From Roridomyces roridus (Eukaryota; Basidiomycota; Agaricomycetes; Agaricales; Mycenaceae), in assembly GCA_029378245.1 (NCBI GenBank), contig JARKIF010000126.1, positions 1-64,000 of the forward strand: a stretch of DNA of 64,000 nt. Reading direction: 5' to 3'. Under the pieces are notes generated by a model, which was not told the DNA's origin, ran no database searches, and saw only the letters and a list, made by a program, of their open reading frames with translations. A program made the translations under genes and the position numbers. Position 1 is the first letter of the stretch. Each line of letters opens with the position of its first letter. Below, piece by piece: positions 33,708 through 45,504 of this stretch.

Positions 33708-35192
33708 ACGTTGAATTTCAACGTAACTTTGACCACGCAGTACGTTGAATTTCACTGAGCTCTAGGTTGATTTTCGCCGAGCCTACGTTGATTTTCACCT
33801 CCAGATTAGGTTGAAATCTACGTCGATAATCAACGTGATATGGCCACTTCCAACCTAACTCCCACATCAGGTTCCCAGTGAATTTCAACGGGATTTACGT
33901 TGAATTGGAGAAAGCCAGAAGCACTGATGCACCCTATATACACCGATTGTACCCTCGAATTCAGGCAAATGACAGGTGAAAGTGTGTATTAAAACTAGTC
34001 AAATACAGCTCTACTAATTGGCTAAGCCGGCGCGCTCACCGAGGTGCCAGCGACGGATGCATGCGAGAGATGACAAAGGTGGGGAAGGGAGAATGAGGTG
34101 AAAAAGCAAGGGAGGGAAGAAGCGGAGGCCACAATGTGGGTGGAGGACAGTCACTGTAGCCGAGGATGTTGTATACACTTGACGAGTTGAGCAGGGGGCC
34201 CTATCTTGCCAGAAACGGAGTTCTTGATATATAAGCAACGACTTGAGGAGATGTTCACGGGCTTCGACTGATTGGCGTGCATTGGGGAGCGGTAGGACTT
34301 GAGGGATGTCAGTCGGAGCGCGGGGCTTGGCCCTGATCTTGATTCAAGGACGATTTGTACAACCGGGGAGTTTTCAGTGGATGGGGTTGCTCCGAAGCGA
34401 TGGCGGGTTGTCAACAGCGGAGGGAGGCGTTGCAATAGCATGTGGCAACACATGTGAGTGGATAACGGCACCGTTGCCAAGGGCCAGTGGGTACGGGAAG
34501 CGCGGTGTTGTGCGGCGGCTGCAGACGTGGAGAGTTTGGGGATGCAGGGAGTAGGCCTAGGGCCCAGAGAACGTTTTAACGGCGAGGGTGGCATTGAAAC
34601 GTGGGGATCTGCGGAGGCATGACAGCGGGCGAGCGGCACGTGGTAGGCCTGAGGCGTGCAGCGGTGGGCAGAAGTGGCGGACGAAGGAGAGGGAGCGGGA
34701 GCTGAAACGGTCCTGCGGGCGAGGGTAGCATTCAAGACGGTGGTCTGGGGTCTGGAACTCGCGTGAGGGCGATGTGGACGAGGTGGTGGCTGCTGGGGGG
34801 AGTCGACGCTTGCGTGGGGACATGGAGGAAGGGAGAAAAAAAAGTATAGAAATCACGCCACGTCGCCATCAATAGCGCAATATCGGTACTCGGTAATTGA
34901 TCCGATCGGAGTTTGAAGGACTTACAACAACTGTCGTGATCAGGTCTCGACAGAAATTTGTGAGTTCGGTTAGATGCCCAGATGTACACCTAAAGAGTCG
35001 AGTCGAGCACGAGGGTTGTCACCTGCAATCTAGGTTGAAATCTGGCGTGTCAATGATGTTCCGTGAAATTCAACGTAAAATGGGGTGAACTGGAGTTCAA
35101 CGTAAAATGAGCGGTGAATTCAAATCACCGTAAGTCAACGGAAATTAGGTTGATAGTTGGTATTCACTGGAAATTACGTTGAAATTCAACGT
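33708..35192. mobile_element. Inverted-repeat transposon upstream of 7TM gene A
   Basis: 1485 bp with a perfect 19-bp terminal inverted repeat, ACGTTGAATTTCAACGTAA, itself almost palindromic. Further ACGTTGA-type motifs in both orientations cluster within about 150 bp of each end (for example near 33745, 33787, 33830, 35070, 35098, 35136), the pattern of subterminal transposase-binding sites. It starts 31 bases upstream of the gene A start codon. No clear target duplication or transposase was found. The GC-rich middle (34,000-34,850) has a Pro/Ser-rich open frame of doubtful meaning. Confidence 0.75.
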
Positions 35193-36526
35193 GTTGCAGC
35201 TCCATAGTGTTTCCACTCAAGGGAGTGAGGGAAGTGGGAGCGAGGGAGCCTGTAAATGCTCGCTGTGCCTTCTGCTTTAAATTTGTTACTTCCCGGGACC
35301 GGTGTTCCCAAGTGGGACCGTCCTACGTGATTTTTCTTCCTTCCTTCCCATACTATCTCATGAGTATGTCCGGATCCTGTAAAAAGGTAGCTCAAACTTG
35401 GACCAGCTCCAAGTGTTCTTGAGCCCTGATTCCGCTCGGAGAGAGTTGAAACTTCGCTGGGCATAAATCCTGGCCTGCCAATGAACAACTGCGGAAAGGA
35501 ATCAATGTAACGCGCAAGGACACAAAGAGGGACTGCAGTGTGCACCAACGTCTGCGAAATTACCTCAGGGAGGACAGACACAATTGTGCCATGAGGCATG
35601 TAAGTACTTGACTTTGCTGAAGACATAAATAACAGGATAGAGATAGAAATTGGATCCCGCACCTCTAAGTTTAAGTTAGAACAATCCATCAGCGGCGAAT
35701 GCAATGCAACTTGGCAACACCATCACGAACACTGATCAAGATTGCCGTCTTCTGCCCGTACAGCTTCTTCTCTGTCCCCAGCCAATGGCGACCTCCGACT
35801 CTGCTGTTCGGCTCCTAAGGCATACTGGCAAATAAGAGTTTTGCATTGAGTCATCGTCAGGTCATCGAGGCGCGGGTTGGACGGTTTGTCTACTCCGGTA
35901 TTCGAAGGCAAGTCGATTTCCTGGGTGTCGTCCGGATGACTGGCTGCTATGAAAAGATGGTATCCTCGCTCTAGCGTTGTCAACACGATTTCCAGAAGTT
36001 GTATATGAGCGCAGAAGATTCAATGGGAATAAAACACACGATAAAAGAGAAACAATCTGAATCCGAACTGGTCCCCAAACCGTACTACTTCATGCAGTGG
36101 TTTGAAAACAGCGGGAACGGGCCATGACCAGTTCTGGAGTCCTTGACAGCGATGAAGACACCAATCGCGTAGTAGAGATTCAATCCCGTGTGGACGGCGC
36201 CATGGGAAATCTCAGATCATTTATGTAATCTGGGTGTTTACCCACGTCTGAATGTGCACCAGAGGCAGCAGTACACTATGTTGCAGCTCATCATATGAGC
36301 GATATTTACTGTGTTATTAACCAAGTGATGACTACGTTTAGCGGCAGGATTTCATGAGAAAGTTTGTACATGTTTGTCCTCTAAGAAGCTTGTACATATT
36401 TGTCCCTGCCCGCTGGCATCTTCTTTGCTTCTTACCACCACCTCATCAAGTTCTCTGCTGGCTGTGAGCTGCTCTCTTGTTTTTTTTTTTCCTGTCCGAT
36501 TGCATAACAATCTCCAGATCAGTTTC
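35193..36526. repeat. Duplicated tail of the 7TM block, then NLR upstream region
   Basis: 35200-36180 matches 44120-44960 ('atcagcggcgaatgcaatgcaac', 'cttctgcccgtacagcttctt', 'agccaatggcgacc' landmarks) and, more weakly, 47040-47820 ('cagcgggaacggg.catgaccagtt'). It is therefore one of three copies of a segment that travels with the 7TM genes. From about 36190 to 36526 lies the upstream region of the NLR gene, with a T-run near 36480. Confidence 0.6.
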
Positions 36527-39523
36527 ATGACGTCTAATACCCACCGAGTCGGAAGAGTCCGGGATGTCATTATCCATGGTGTGTGAAATCTCAGTGTGGG
36601 ATCCTGAATAAATATGAGCTGTGGCTATAGGTGGCCCAGGAGGTCAAGGTGGGGCAGGGAATGAAATTGGGGGTGTTGGTGGACCTGGAGGGAGTGCCAT
36701 TGTCAATGTGTAAGCTTTTTGACACCCACGCTGCCAAGTTAACTCATCATTCTATGACAGTGTCCAAGGGTTTATCACATTTTCTCCCAGCATAGCTCTT
36801 GTGGCTCATCTTTGGGGTAGATCAAATGAGGATTTATTCAAGTGGTTAGGGAAACCTTCGGATACACAGGAGAGACAGCATCAGCTGCAAGGGCTTCGTC
36901 ACGAAGGTACTGGGACCTGGCTGCTTGAGCATGATCAGTTTGATCATTGGAAAAACACATCTGGCAGCTTGTGGATCCAGGGAATCTGTATGTTGGCCTG
37001 ATTTTATTTTATTTCATATCTGATCAATTCCAGCTGGAACGGGGAAAAGTGTACTCAGGTATTTCATTTATTTCACTACAGTATCTCTGCTGACATGAAC
37101 AGCTCAACCATCATCAATGACCTTGTCAAGACTGGCAAAGAAGTTGCATATTTCTTTTTTGACTTCAGGAATGACAGACAAAGCCTGGATATCATGTTGC
37201 GCTCCATTGTCTGGCAGCTCTCTGAGATGTCCCCCACTCCACATGGGACTCTTTCAACATTTCATAAAACACTGGGAAAAGGAAAAATACAGCCACAGAT
37301 TAAAGATCTCCAACAACTCTTTCATGATTTGATTGGAGAACTAGGGCAGGCATACATTGTCCTGGATGCACTGGATGAATGCCACAAGAGTGATTGGACA
37401 GGTCTTGTTGCATTTATGAACAGACTATGTGGATCTTCCAAGAAATGCCCACATTTGCTGTTCACAAGTCAACATCGCCAGGAATTTCAAACAGGCTTCA
37501 AGGGCATTCCTTTGATACAGTTGCATACATCAATATTGGATGAGGACATAAGATCTTTTGTGTACAGCAAGATTTTGGCAATATCTGATGATGTGGAACA
37601 TGCCAATTCAGTCATTGAGCAAATTGTGAGCAAGAGTAATGGAATGTAAGTCTTTTTTTTCTTCTCTTTTTGTTTTTTGGCCTTGTACTAAAAGGCATTG
37701 ATAGGTTCCGCATGGCAGATTGCTTGATCAAGGAATTAGGTCACTGTCATTGGGAGGATGAATGGGATGAGGTCCTTGCAGTTCTACCCGCTGATCTCTT
37801 CAGCATCTACAGCCGTTTCCTTAACCGTGCGAAGGCAGAACCCAAACTGTCATCGGTTTTCATTCAGGCAATACTACGGTGGCTTCTGTTTTCAGCAAGA
37901 GAGCTATCCCCTGAGGAGCTTGGAGATGCCATTGCCTTTCGCTTGGATCTGCCCAATTTTGATTTCTCCAACCTGGATACATCAATTCATTACCCGGGCA
38001 GGCGCAAGGGAAATTCTCAAATTGTCAAGTTGCTTGATGGGCTTGTTGTTGCTAACACTGATGAGGCAAGGCAAGAATCAATTAGTTTTGCACACTCATC
38101 TGTGCGAGATTATGTCCTTTCCAAGGAGTTTCATCAGGAGCATGTATCAACTTTCGATCTCAGTGAGAAAATCTCACAAAAATACCTTGCACAAACCTGT
38201 CTGCGTTATCTCCTTGTGTTCTCAGAAAAGGATCATGTTATGACTCAGCAAACCTGGGTGCAGTACCCACTTGCAGTGTATGCAGCCAGAAATTGGTTCA
38301 ATCACTTGCAGCACTGTGATGCAATGGACCAGGAGCAGCTACTCCCAACAACATTACATCTGCTTGAAGATGGCAGCAGCCAATACACTATGTTGTGTGA
38401 ATTACAGGGAGATGATGGATTGAGATGGAATAACCACATCCCAGCAATATGTATGTGCACACAAATGGGGTTTGAAAGAGGGGTGTTGGCTTTGCTTGTG
38501 GATAGGAAGGTGCCAGTTGAGGCTGCAGACAAGTATGGCTGGACTCCGCTGCACCTTGCCTCGCGGTATGCCCAGCTTGACATTGCAAAGCTGCTTCTTG
38601 AACATGGGGCATCACTGGAGGCTGCAGCCAATGATGGCTGGACTCCGCTGCGCCTTGCCTTGCGGTATGGCCACCTTGACATTGCAAAGCTGCTTGTTGA
38701 ACGTGGGGCATCCCTGGAGGCTGCAGACAAGAATGGCTGGACTCCGCTGCACCTTGCCTCGCGGTATGCCCAGCTTGACATTGCAAAGCTGCTTATTGAA
38801 CATGGGGCATTCCTGGAGGCTGCAGACAAGGATGGCTGGACTCCGCTGCATGCTGCCTTGTGGTATCGTCAGCTTGACATTGCAAAGCTGCTTGTTGAAC
38901 ATGGGGCACCACTGGAGGCTGCAGACAAGAATGGCTGGACTCCACTGCACCTTGCCTCGCGGTATGCCCAGCTTGACATTGCAAAGCTGCTTGTTGAATG
39001 TGGGGCACCACTGGAGGCTGCAGACAAGGATGGCTGGACTCCGCTGCACGTTGCCTTGCGGTATGGCCAGGTTGACATTGCAAAGCTGCTTGTTGAACAT
39101 GGGGCACCACTGGAGGCTGCAGACAAGAATGGCTGGACTCCGCTGCACATTGCCTCTGGGTATGGCCAGGTTGACATTGCAAAGCTGCTTGTTGAACATG
39201 GGGCATCCCTGGAGGCTGCAGACAAGGATGGCTGGACTCCGCTGCATGTTGCCTCGCGGTATGCCCAGCTTGACATTGCAAAGCTGCTTATTGAACATGG
39301 GGCATTCCTGGAGGCTGCAGACAAGGATGGCTGGACTCCGCTGCACTTTGCCTCTCGGTATGGTCACCTTGACATTGCAAAGCTGCTTGCTGAACATGGG
39401 GTGTCACTTGAGGCTGCAGAGAAGGATGGCCAGACTCCGCTGCAACTTGCCTCACAGTATGGCCACCTTGACATTGCAACAGTGCTCGTTGAACATGGGG
39501 CATCACTCCATGTGTTGGAGTAA
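36527..39523 (+). CDS. NLR-like STAND protein: Gly-rich N-terminus, NACHT NTPase, ankyrin repeats
   Basis: Exons: 36527-36578, 36631-36709, 36761-36987, 37034-37058, 37103-37645, 37705-39523 (914 aa, frame closes). Order: a short N-terminus; a glycine-rich segment of GG-x repeats (residues about 18-40); the LRHEGTGTWLLEHDQFDHWK block that precedes NACHT in basidiomycete NLRs; Walker A GISGTGKSVLS; Walker B YIVLDALDECH; a helical linker; and ten 33-residue ankyrin repeats at the C-terminus. Known of the family: fungal NLRs are candidate sensors in non-self recognition, oligomerising on ligand binding; no ligand is known here. No classical effector domain is seen at the N-terminus. The P-loop is encoded across two introns. 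Confidence 0.92.
38522..39511 (+). repeat. Ten tandem 99-bp ankyrin-encoding repeats
   Basis: Ten units, each 33 codons with the AADKxGWTPLHxA...LDIAKLL core. Most differences lie at a few positions, for example YAQL/YGHL/YGQV and ASLE/APLE/AFLE. Only unit 10 is clearly diverged (AAEKDGQTPLQLA). Because 99 is a multiple of three and the unit lacks stops in other frames, long spurious frames appear on both strands. Confidence 0.95.
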
Positions 39524-39697
39524 TCATTATTTCCCCGACCTTCTACCTGATTCTATTTACTCAGCTTTTACCAAGTCTCTCTTCACTGTGGTAGAATATT
39601 CTGGATATTATTCGTAGTATATAAGCCTGTAGTTGAACCACTGAATGTATTATTCTTCTCTTGTTCACACTCATTGAACATCATCCAACAATACCAT

Positions 39698-39808
39698 GCT
39701 GCGGAGAAGGATGGTTGGACTCAGTTGCAATGTGCCTCCTCAAATGGCCACCTTGACATTGCAAAGCTGCTGAACCAACCCGGTGATACGCAGCGTCGCG
39801 CGCACTAG
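39698..39808 (+). pseudogene. Orphan ankyrin repeat downstream of the NLR stop
   Basis: 175 bases after the NLR stop a further unit encodes AAEKDGWTQLQCASSNGHLD followed by IAKLL, then runs open to a TAG at 39806. It is the remains of a longer repeat array or an alternative 3' end. Confidence 0.65.
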
Positions 39809-40951
39809 TGTATAGTAGATAGCTCGAGTAGGTAATGCCCTAGAAGTAGACCACAAAGTGATGCAACTCCACAACACACTAACCACACAGCACACACAAC
39901 ACTCACACAATTCCTTGACTACCACGCAGACACCTAACGGTTGAGTTCGGGGTCGTCTGAAGTATACAGATAAGACTGATACTCCACGGCACCTAATAAG
40001 CCCTCGTAATGCTTCCAGTTGGTAGGGCGGTGTCGGCCTTCCAAGTGGAAGGGCTTCGGTTTATTTGGCATATGGCTGGAGAAAGTGCTGGAGAAAGCCG
40101 GAGAAATGTCAGAGATCTAAGTGGTAGGACTTCGTTGCTCATTATGGAAGATATTGAGAGCTACCACTGCTGCCGGCCAAGTTGTACCGTTGATCACTAG
40201 TCATCAATAATTGATGGCATCATCAAAAAAGCGAAGTTGTAGAGCAAGTCAAGAACCATAAGAGTTGCCAATAAACATCTACCCAAAACTGTGTGTATAA
40301 TTTAGAAAAAAAGCAGTGGTGTAAATGATTGAAGTGGCATTACACTTGGTGCAACTGGCCGGTCTTGAATGCCCCCAAAACCAAAAGCATGTTGGTCACT
40401 TGGGTCGTACGGCTTGCGTACGGCGATCACTGGCCATCACAACAATCCCTCTCGTCACTCGTGAGGCTAGTTCAACATAGCACATATATGTCTCATATGC
40501 TTCAACCGACGCGTGTGCCTAGCGTCTGACGTTTCAAGTCTTGCGTTCCCGTTCGATTCTAGCCACAGGGTACAACACCTCGACTGCGTACTCAATATTC
40601 CAACCATAATGTCAACATAGATTCAACCGTTGCCACCAGATCATCCACACTCACACCTACTACCATTTCTGAACAATACATACAAAAAGATTGCCACGCA
40701 GCGCTTGAAAATACCTAGCCGTTCATCCTCAAACTGACTCTGCCTCCCCGGGAACCTGGATATCCATCAATATCTCATTAATATCGGGACATGAAGATGA
40801 AATTGAGCACATACACCTATATCCTTCATCTCAACAGATCCCATCACACGGTGGTCGTCTACAAATGCCTCACGTGTGATGGTGAAAGCTGTTTGGGTGC
40901 CAGGTTCAATGGTTGACGTGGGGCGACCAGAGTTGAATTGAGCGGCGGATA
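39809..40951. other. Intergenic with one SINE-like fragment
   Basis: A GTTCGATTC core at 40551 follows 'gcctagcgtctgacg', a landmark also seen near 30140. The 40767-40951 part may encode the C-terminal tail of 7TM gene C in a shifted frame (see that entry). Nothing else was found. Confidence 0.45.
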
Positions 40952-42282
40952 TCATTCCGAGTCTCTCGTCGGTCCCTTCATGCCGCGCCTGCTCACAATT
41001 CTGGCCCGTGAGTTGAAGATGGTTAGGGTTGAAATGGAGTAAAGCTTTGGCAATATTCCTCCCACGGCTGTGTAGTAGGTGCTGTTTGGAAGCGCAATAA
41101 ATAGAATCAGTGCGGTTAGCGCAGCGAGAGCTACGAGAACTTAAAGTGAGGTCCATGTCAACATTAACATTTCTCAGGGACTTGCCTGTTATGGTGCCGG
41201 TCTCAATTATCAACCTCAGAAGCCTGGAGATGATTTCTTGTGTTTCACGAAAACCCGTGTCATGTCTCGTCAGCTGGAAATCATCTCAGAAAAGGGGCGG
41301 ATGGAAAAAGGACTGCTCACATAGTATGTCATCAATCCAGCAATGAGAACATCCGAGACTACGGAGCCTCCGTACCAAATCTGCATGGGATGATGAGCGG
41401 CATATTTTTGATTCAATAGTTTATTTATCTCACCCCAACAGTTATTGAGACACGAGAGCTGTGGAAGCCCAGTATCTGAATGCTGTTCACTTTTCTATCG
41501 GTTAATTTGACAACCGAGAGAGATGAATGAATATCTCCTCACTCTGAGTGTTAGTAACCCCAGACACAATCGCGGAAACGCAGCTGGCGGAAGATATCTG
41601 TGGTTGAAGCTGCTCAACACTTTGAGCCAAAGGTCTGCAGAAAGAGCTTACGGTCGTAATCACCAAGGGAATTATCCATGTCTTGCAGAAGATCCGAATA
41701 CGGAATGCATAAAATGATTGACTGGCAAAGGCAGCTTCCGAGAGAGATGAGACAGGATATGAACAAGGATGCACTTGAACCAAATTCACTTAGACCACCA
41801 ATAATGGGTACCATGTACTGCACAGAATCATCCGTGATGGAGCTGGATATACTGACACCAGAGCCATATATTGTGTATGTGTCGTGGATTATGGAACCTG
41901 TAAGGGCCAACTGCAAAACAAAGATCCCATAAACCAGACCCTTGCTTAACCGCCGGTCATCCGGAAATGCCTGATAGTAGAGGTCTGCTTTTTTTTGTCA
42001 GTACCCAATCTAAGAAGTACAGCCGGGCGCCGCAGGTGCTGCCGGGGAGCTCACATATCTGCACACTAAGGCAACCAAAGAGGGCAAGGTCGAAGAGAAA
42101 CATGAGAATGATCTGAATTGTTGTCAATGTGGTGTGGCAGATGACTCTTAGAGAATCCTCACCGCAGAGGTTTGAGGACTGCGAGTAGAATAATTTTAGT
42201 GTTCCAGTCTTCCGGGGGAGAATACAGGGATCACTCACAAGGCAGGCACGGAGAGTGGAGCATCCGGTGTGGGCACCATCAT
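40952..42282 (-). CDS. 7TM membrane protein gene C (DUF6534-like), possibly frameshifted
   Basis: Starts at MMVPTPDAPLSVPA. Short exons encode IILMFLFDLALFGCLSVQ, then LYYQAFPDDRRLSKGLVYG, LALTGSIIHDTYTIYGSG, AFASQSFYAFRIRIF, IWYGGSVVSDVLIAGLMTYY, and RETQEIISRLLRLIIETG. This is the landmark series of the DUF6534-type seven-helix family abundant in mushrooms; function unknown. The last intron (about 41149-41194) appears to begin GCAAGT, a GC-AG intron. After IFNSRARI the frame reaches a stop at 40952, while a protein-like tail (SAAQFNSGRPTSTIEP) continues in another frame to 40767, so a frameshift or an unrecognised intron is likely. Exon limits in the middle are approximate. Confidence 0.6.
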
Positions 42283-42777
42283 GGGGAGAGGTGGTGTCTA
42301 GTCACTAGGCATTGAACTGGCTGGAAGTGTATTTATGAGAAGCGGGATGAGTGAGTACCCACGATAAAAATTCCAGAGAAACATCAGGTGCACAAGTGAG
42401 TTCTCATCCCGCACAGAGTCTAAAAACCGCCAATGTTCATTCAAAAACCGTAGGCACTTATATCAGGCGGATGATCTGCACCAAGGTTCACATCAGGCCC
42501 TGGATCCGTGATGATATATATGGTCGCACAGGAACGGCCCCTAGCAGACAGGTAACTGGGTACCCACTGAACCCTGGGTATTGAGGGTACCCCACCAATT
42601 CCAGGGTACCGAGGGTACCCCAATCAATACCCAAAATCAACTCAACATAAGTACGAGGCACTGGATTGTGTTTTTGGAATACCAGTTGAGTTTGCGGTAA
42701 AAGATTGATTCAAATACATACTACTAGTAGTAACAACTAAGTACCTAGACATCCTGAATAGTACCAGCTTTAGCAAA

Positions 42778-44110
42778 TTACATCCCAATACCTCTCTCGT
42801 CTCTATGTACCAATGAAATGGTCCTCAAATTGATGCTCAAATCCACATGGGTCCCGTCGGAGTCCCAAAAGGTATGCTGCAGGTTGACGATGACAATGAT
42901 GAGGGTAGGGTACATCCCCGAGATTTGGTCCCCCATGCCGGAAAATATCTCATAGAGGTAATACACTGGCGCATCCCGGGACAGAGGAAAGAAAAGGATG
43001 AGTTGAGTGAGCTGGTAGGTGCACAAAAATTCAATAAAGGGAACAAATGAGTACTTAGACAATCACTGACCCAGAATAGACAATAAATAAACCCAGATTC
43101 GACCAACAGCGATAGGATCCTGTTAGTAGACATTTGGCGCCGGCGCCCATTTTCGATGATACCCAAAGAGTTTGTAGCCCGGCGATGTCGCCTTCACAGA
43201 AGCGTCAATACACGAGGATCTGGTTCAATCAGCATACCAGGCCTTGAGACCAATGAGCAAGGTGCAGCTGGCATTCATTCCCAGGGAGAATGCCCAAGCC
43301 ACCAACTCTGCGTGAGTGCAGACTGCTCCCCCATTCGAAATGGATGTCACATCTGAGTATCCAGCTCCAGTCAAACAAGTGATATCAATGATGGTGAAAA
43401 CTGGGAGTGCACAATGAATAAGGCAGTCTTTCAACACTTGAGTGGGCAACTTACCCGAGGACATGATCAGGAGGACACACGGGACAGAGACCATCCAAAG
43501 CGTTCTCTGGTATATAACCCAGGCTCGCCAGATGACAACACTGTCTCCAACCACCATCTAATTCAACCAAATGAATGTGAGAATGAAGAGGAAGGCAAAA
43601 CATACATTGAACATGTACAGCGCCTCCATCGGTACATCCACAATTGAAACATCGAGATCACCTTGTGCCAACCGATCTTGAAGTGGCGTAGTGGGATGGC
43701 CAATAAGCAAGGAATGGACATTTTTGAGCAGAAATGTGACGTTCAAGGCCCATAGGGTAGTGGAGGACGCGTAGAGGTAGGTCACCACCAGAAGCATGAT
43801 GACCGAACTCTTAGTCTTGAGTCCTCTTCGACTGCAAGGGCCATGAAATCAACTCAGTTGACAGACGATGAAAGGGCTCACAAAATAGAGTAAACAGCCA
43901 CGGCAAAGAAAACACTGTAGGCACCTTGAGAAATTAATTAAGGCACATCCAGGATCATGATGATGTGTAGAGAGTGTGCTTACTGAAAAATGCAGTCTCC
44001 ACGATCCCGCCAACAATATCCTCTGAGATAATGAGCCCGAAGTCACCCAGTGTCTGGCCATCCATGTTGGAAGGCGGAAAAGAGTTCACATCTGGCAACG
44101 AAGCAGCCAT
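42778..44110 (-). CDS. 7TM membrane protein gene B, intact
   Basis: Exons on the minus strand: 43984-44110, 43882-43924, 43606-43831, 43455-43557, 43238-43400, 43071-43191, 42778-43011 (338 aa, frame closes). Predicted membrane segments include SAYSVFFAVAVYSIF, SSVIMLLVVTYLYAS, the MVVGDSVVIWRAWVIY segment, WMVSVPCVLLIM, WAFSLGMNASCTLLIGL, ILSLLVESGFIYCLFW and YPTLIIVIVNLQ. This is the pattern of a large basidiomycete-specific integral membrane family without assigned function. Gene A is a broken copy. An upstream segment (44,120-44,960) is also duplicated. Confidence 0.85.
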
Positions 44111-45504
44111 GTTGATGATTTTTGCACTCGAGAGAGTGAGGGAGGTGAGAGGGGAGGAAGCCTGTGTAAGTGGTCGAGTATGCTCCCTCTGTACTTAAAT
44201 TTTCCATCCCAGCACTACCATCTGATGAGTTGTCATGGATGTCATGTTGCTTGTGAAAATCAAAAGGACCGGCAATTCCTTTCCGCAGTTCTTCACTTGC
44301 AGGCAAAAGTTTCAATTCAACTCTGTCGCAAGTAAGTACACCAACGTCTGGGAAATTACCTCAGAGGGGACAGACACAATTGTGCGGCGAGACATCTAGT
44401 ACTTGAGTTTGATGAAGACATGAAGAACAGAGATTGGATCCCACACCTTTAAGTTTGTTGAACAATCGATCAGCGGCAAATGCAATCCAACTTACTTACA
44501 ATGAAGAATGCCATCTTCTGCCCGTATAGCTTCTTCTCCTCCGCCTCCAGCCAATGGCGACCCCCGGTTCTGCGCATGCTGTTCGGCCCGTTCACAGAGC
44601 AGTGCAGGATGCACGCACGCAACACGCAACTGACGAGCCCGACGTCAACAAGGACTGTAGCCCCGGAATCAAGTTTTGCCTGGGGTCATGGTCATGAAGG
44701 TCCGCAACTCAAGGCCAGGGTCCCCGAGAAAATCGAGAATTGAGACATACTGGCGGCTGGCCACCCTGAGAGGACAGAAGTCAAAGCGTCCGATCGGAAA
44801 CGAAAGTCGAAGCGTTATGCGCAGCCGAGAGGCGTGGGTCTGCGTGGGTTCGTCTTTTCCGGTACTATTCCAAGGCGGCAGCTTCTTAGCGATCAGGTTT
44901 CCCAGCTACGAAAAGATAGCATCCTCGCTCCAGGGTTGCTCCAGAGTTCCCAGTACTTTCGCACTTTCCAGAAGTCGGTCCGTACCGAGCATGCCACCAC
45001 CCAGAGCCATCCAGGAACAGCGCTGAACAGCGTCACCCAGCTCCGTCAGTAGTCGTGGTCGGGAGCAAGAAGCAGATATCACGTGTCCTCACACAAATGT
45101 CTGATAAAAAAGGGGTATACCTCTGAACGCAGTGATTGCAGAGATTCCGATGATGCTAATCTCATCAGTGCCGACGGCGCGGACTTGATGGTGACCGTTC
45201 GGCATTTTTACCAATTACCATTGATGACAGTTGATCTCCGGCCGTTTCTCGGCCACAATCGGCATCACGAGAGCTAGATCCGTCAGTTCCAATCAGACAC
45301 CAGGACAAAAAAGTTCCACATGCGGAATTGTATCTACCATGCGCAAGCAATGGCGTCAAAGCCAAGTATCTTTTTTCCGTCGATTCGGGCTCGGCCTGGG
45401 CGATATTAGGGCTGTTCGCCGTGCCCGTGACGGGCACGGCCGTCGTTTCGATGGGATACAACGGGCACGGACCGTCGTTCGACGGCCGTCGCCTCGTGAT
45501 CAAA
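44111..45504. repeat. Duplicated tail of the 7TM block and a GC-rich patch
   Basis: 44120-44960 is the second copy of the segment found at 35200-36180. From about 45160 to 45505 base composition changes to GC-rich, with a palindrome CCGTGCCCGTGACGGGCACGG near 45419. Homology of gene D to gene C ends at its right border, so this patch looks inserted or rearranged. Confidence 0.5.

Noticed and set aside
34151..34735. 194-codon Pro/Ser/Ala-rich frame inside the 33.7-35.2 kb element
   Set aside because: GC-rich low-complexity composition, no domain, and open in several frames. It cannot be supported as a transposase or host gene.
38612..39397. Long minus-strand open frames (up to 261 codons) over the ankyrin array
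   Set aside because: They are shadows: the 99-bp unit has no stop in these frames, so repetition stretches them. The plus-strand frame has the conserved ankyrin residues.
38522..39511. Regular tandem repeats resembling a CRISPR-type array
   Set aside because: Units are contiguous 99-bp coding repeats with no spacers, in a eukaryotic genome.
45165..45503. 112-codon frame in the GC-rich patch as the C-terminus of 7TM gene D
   Set aside because: It has no hydrophobic segment and no similarity to the tail of gene C. The shift in composition suggests unrelated DNA.
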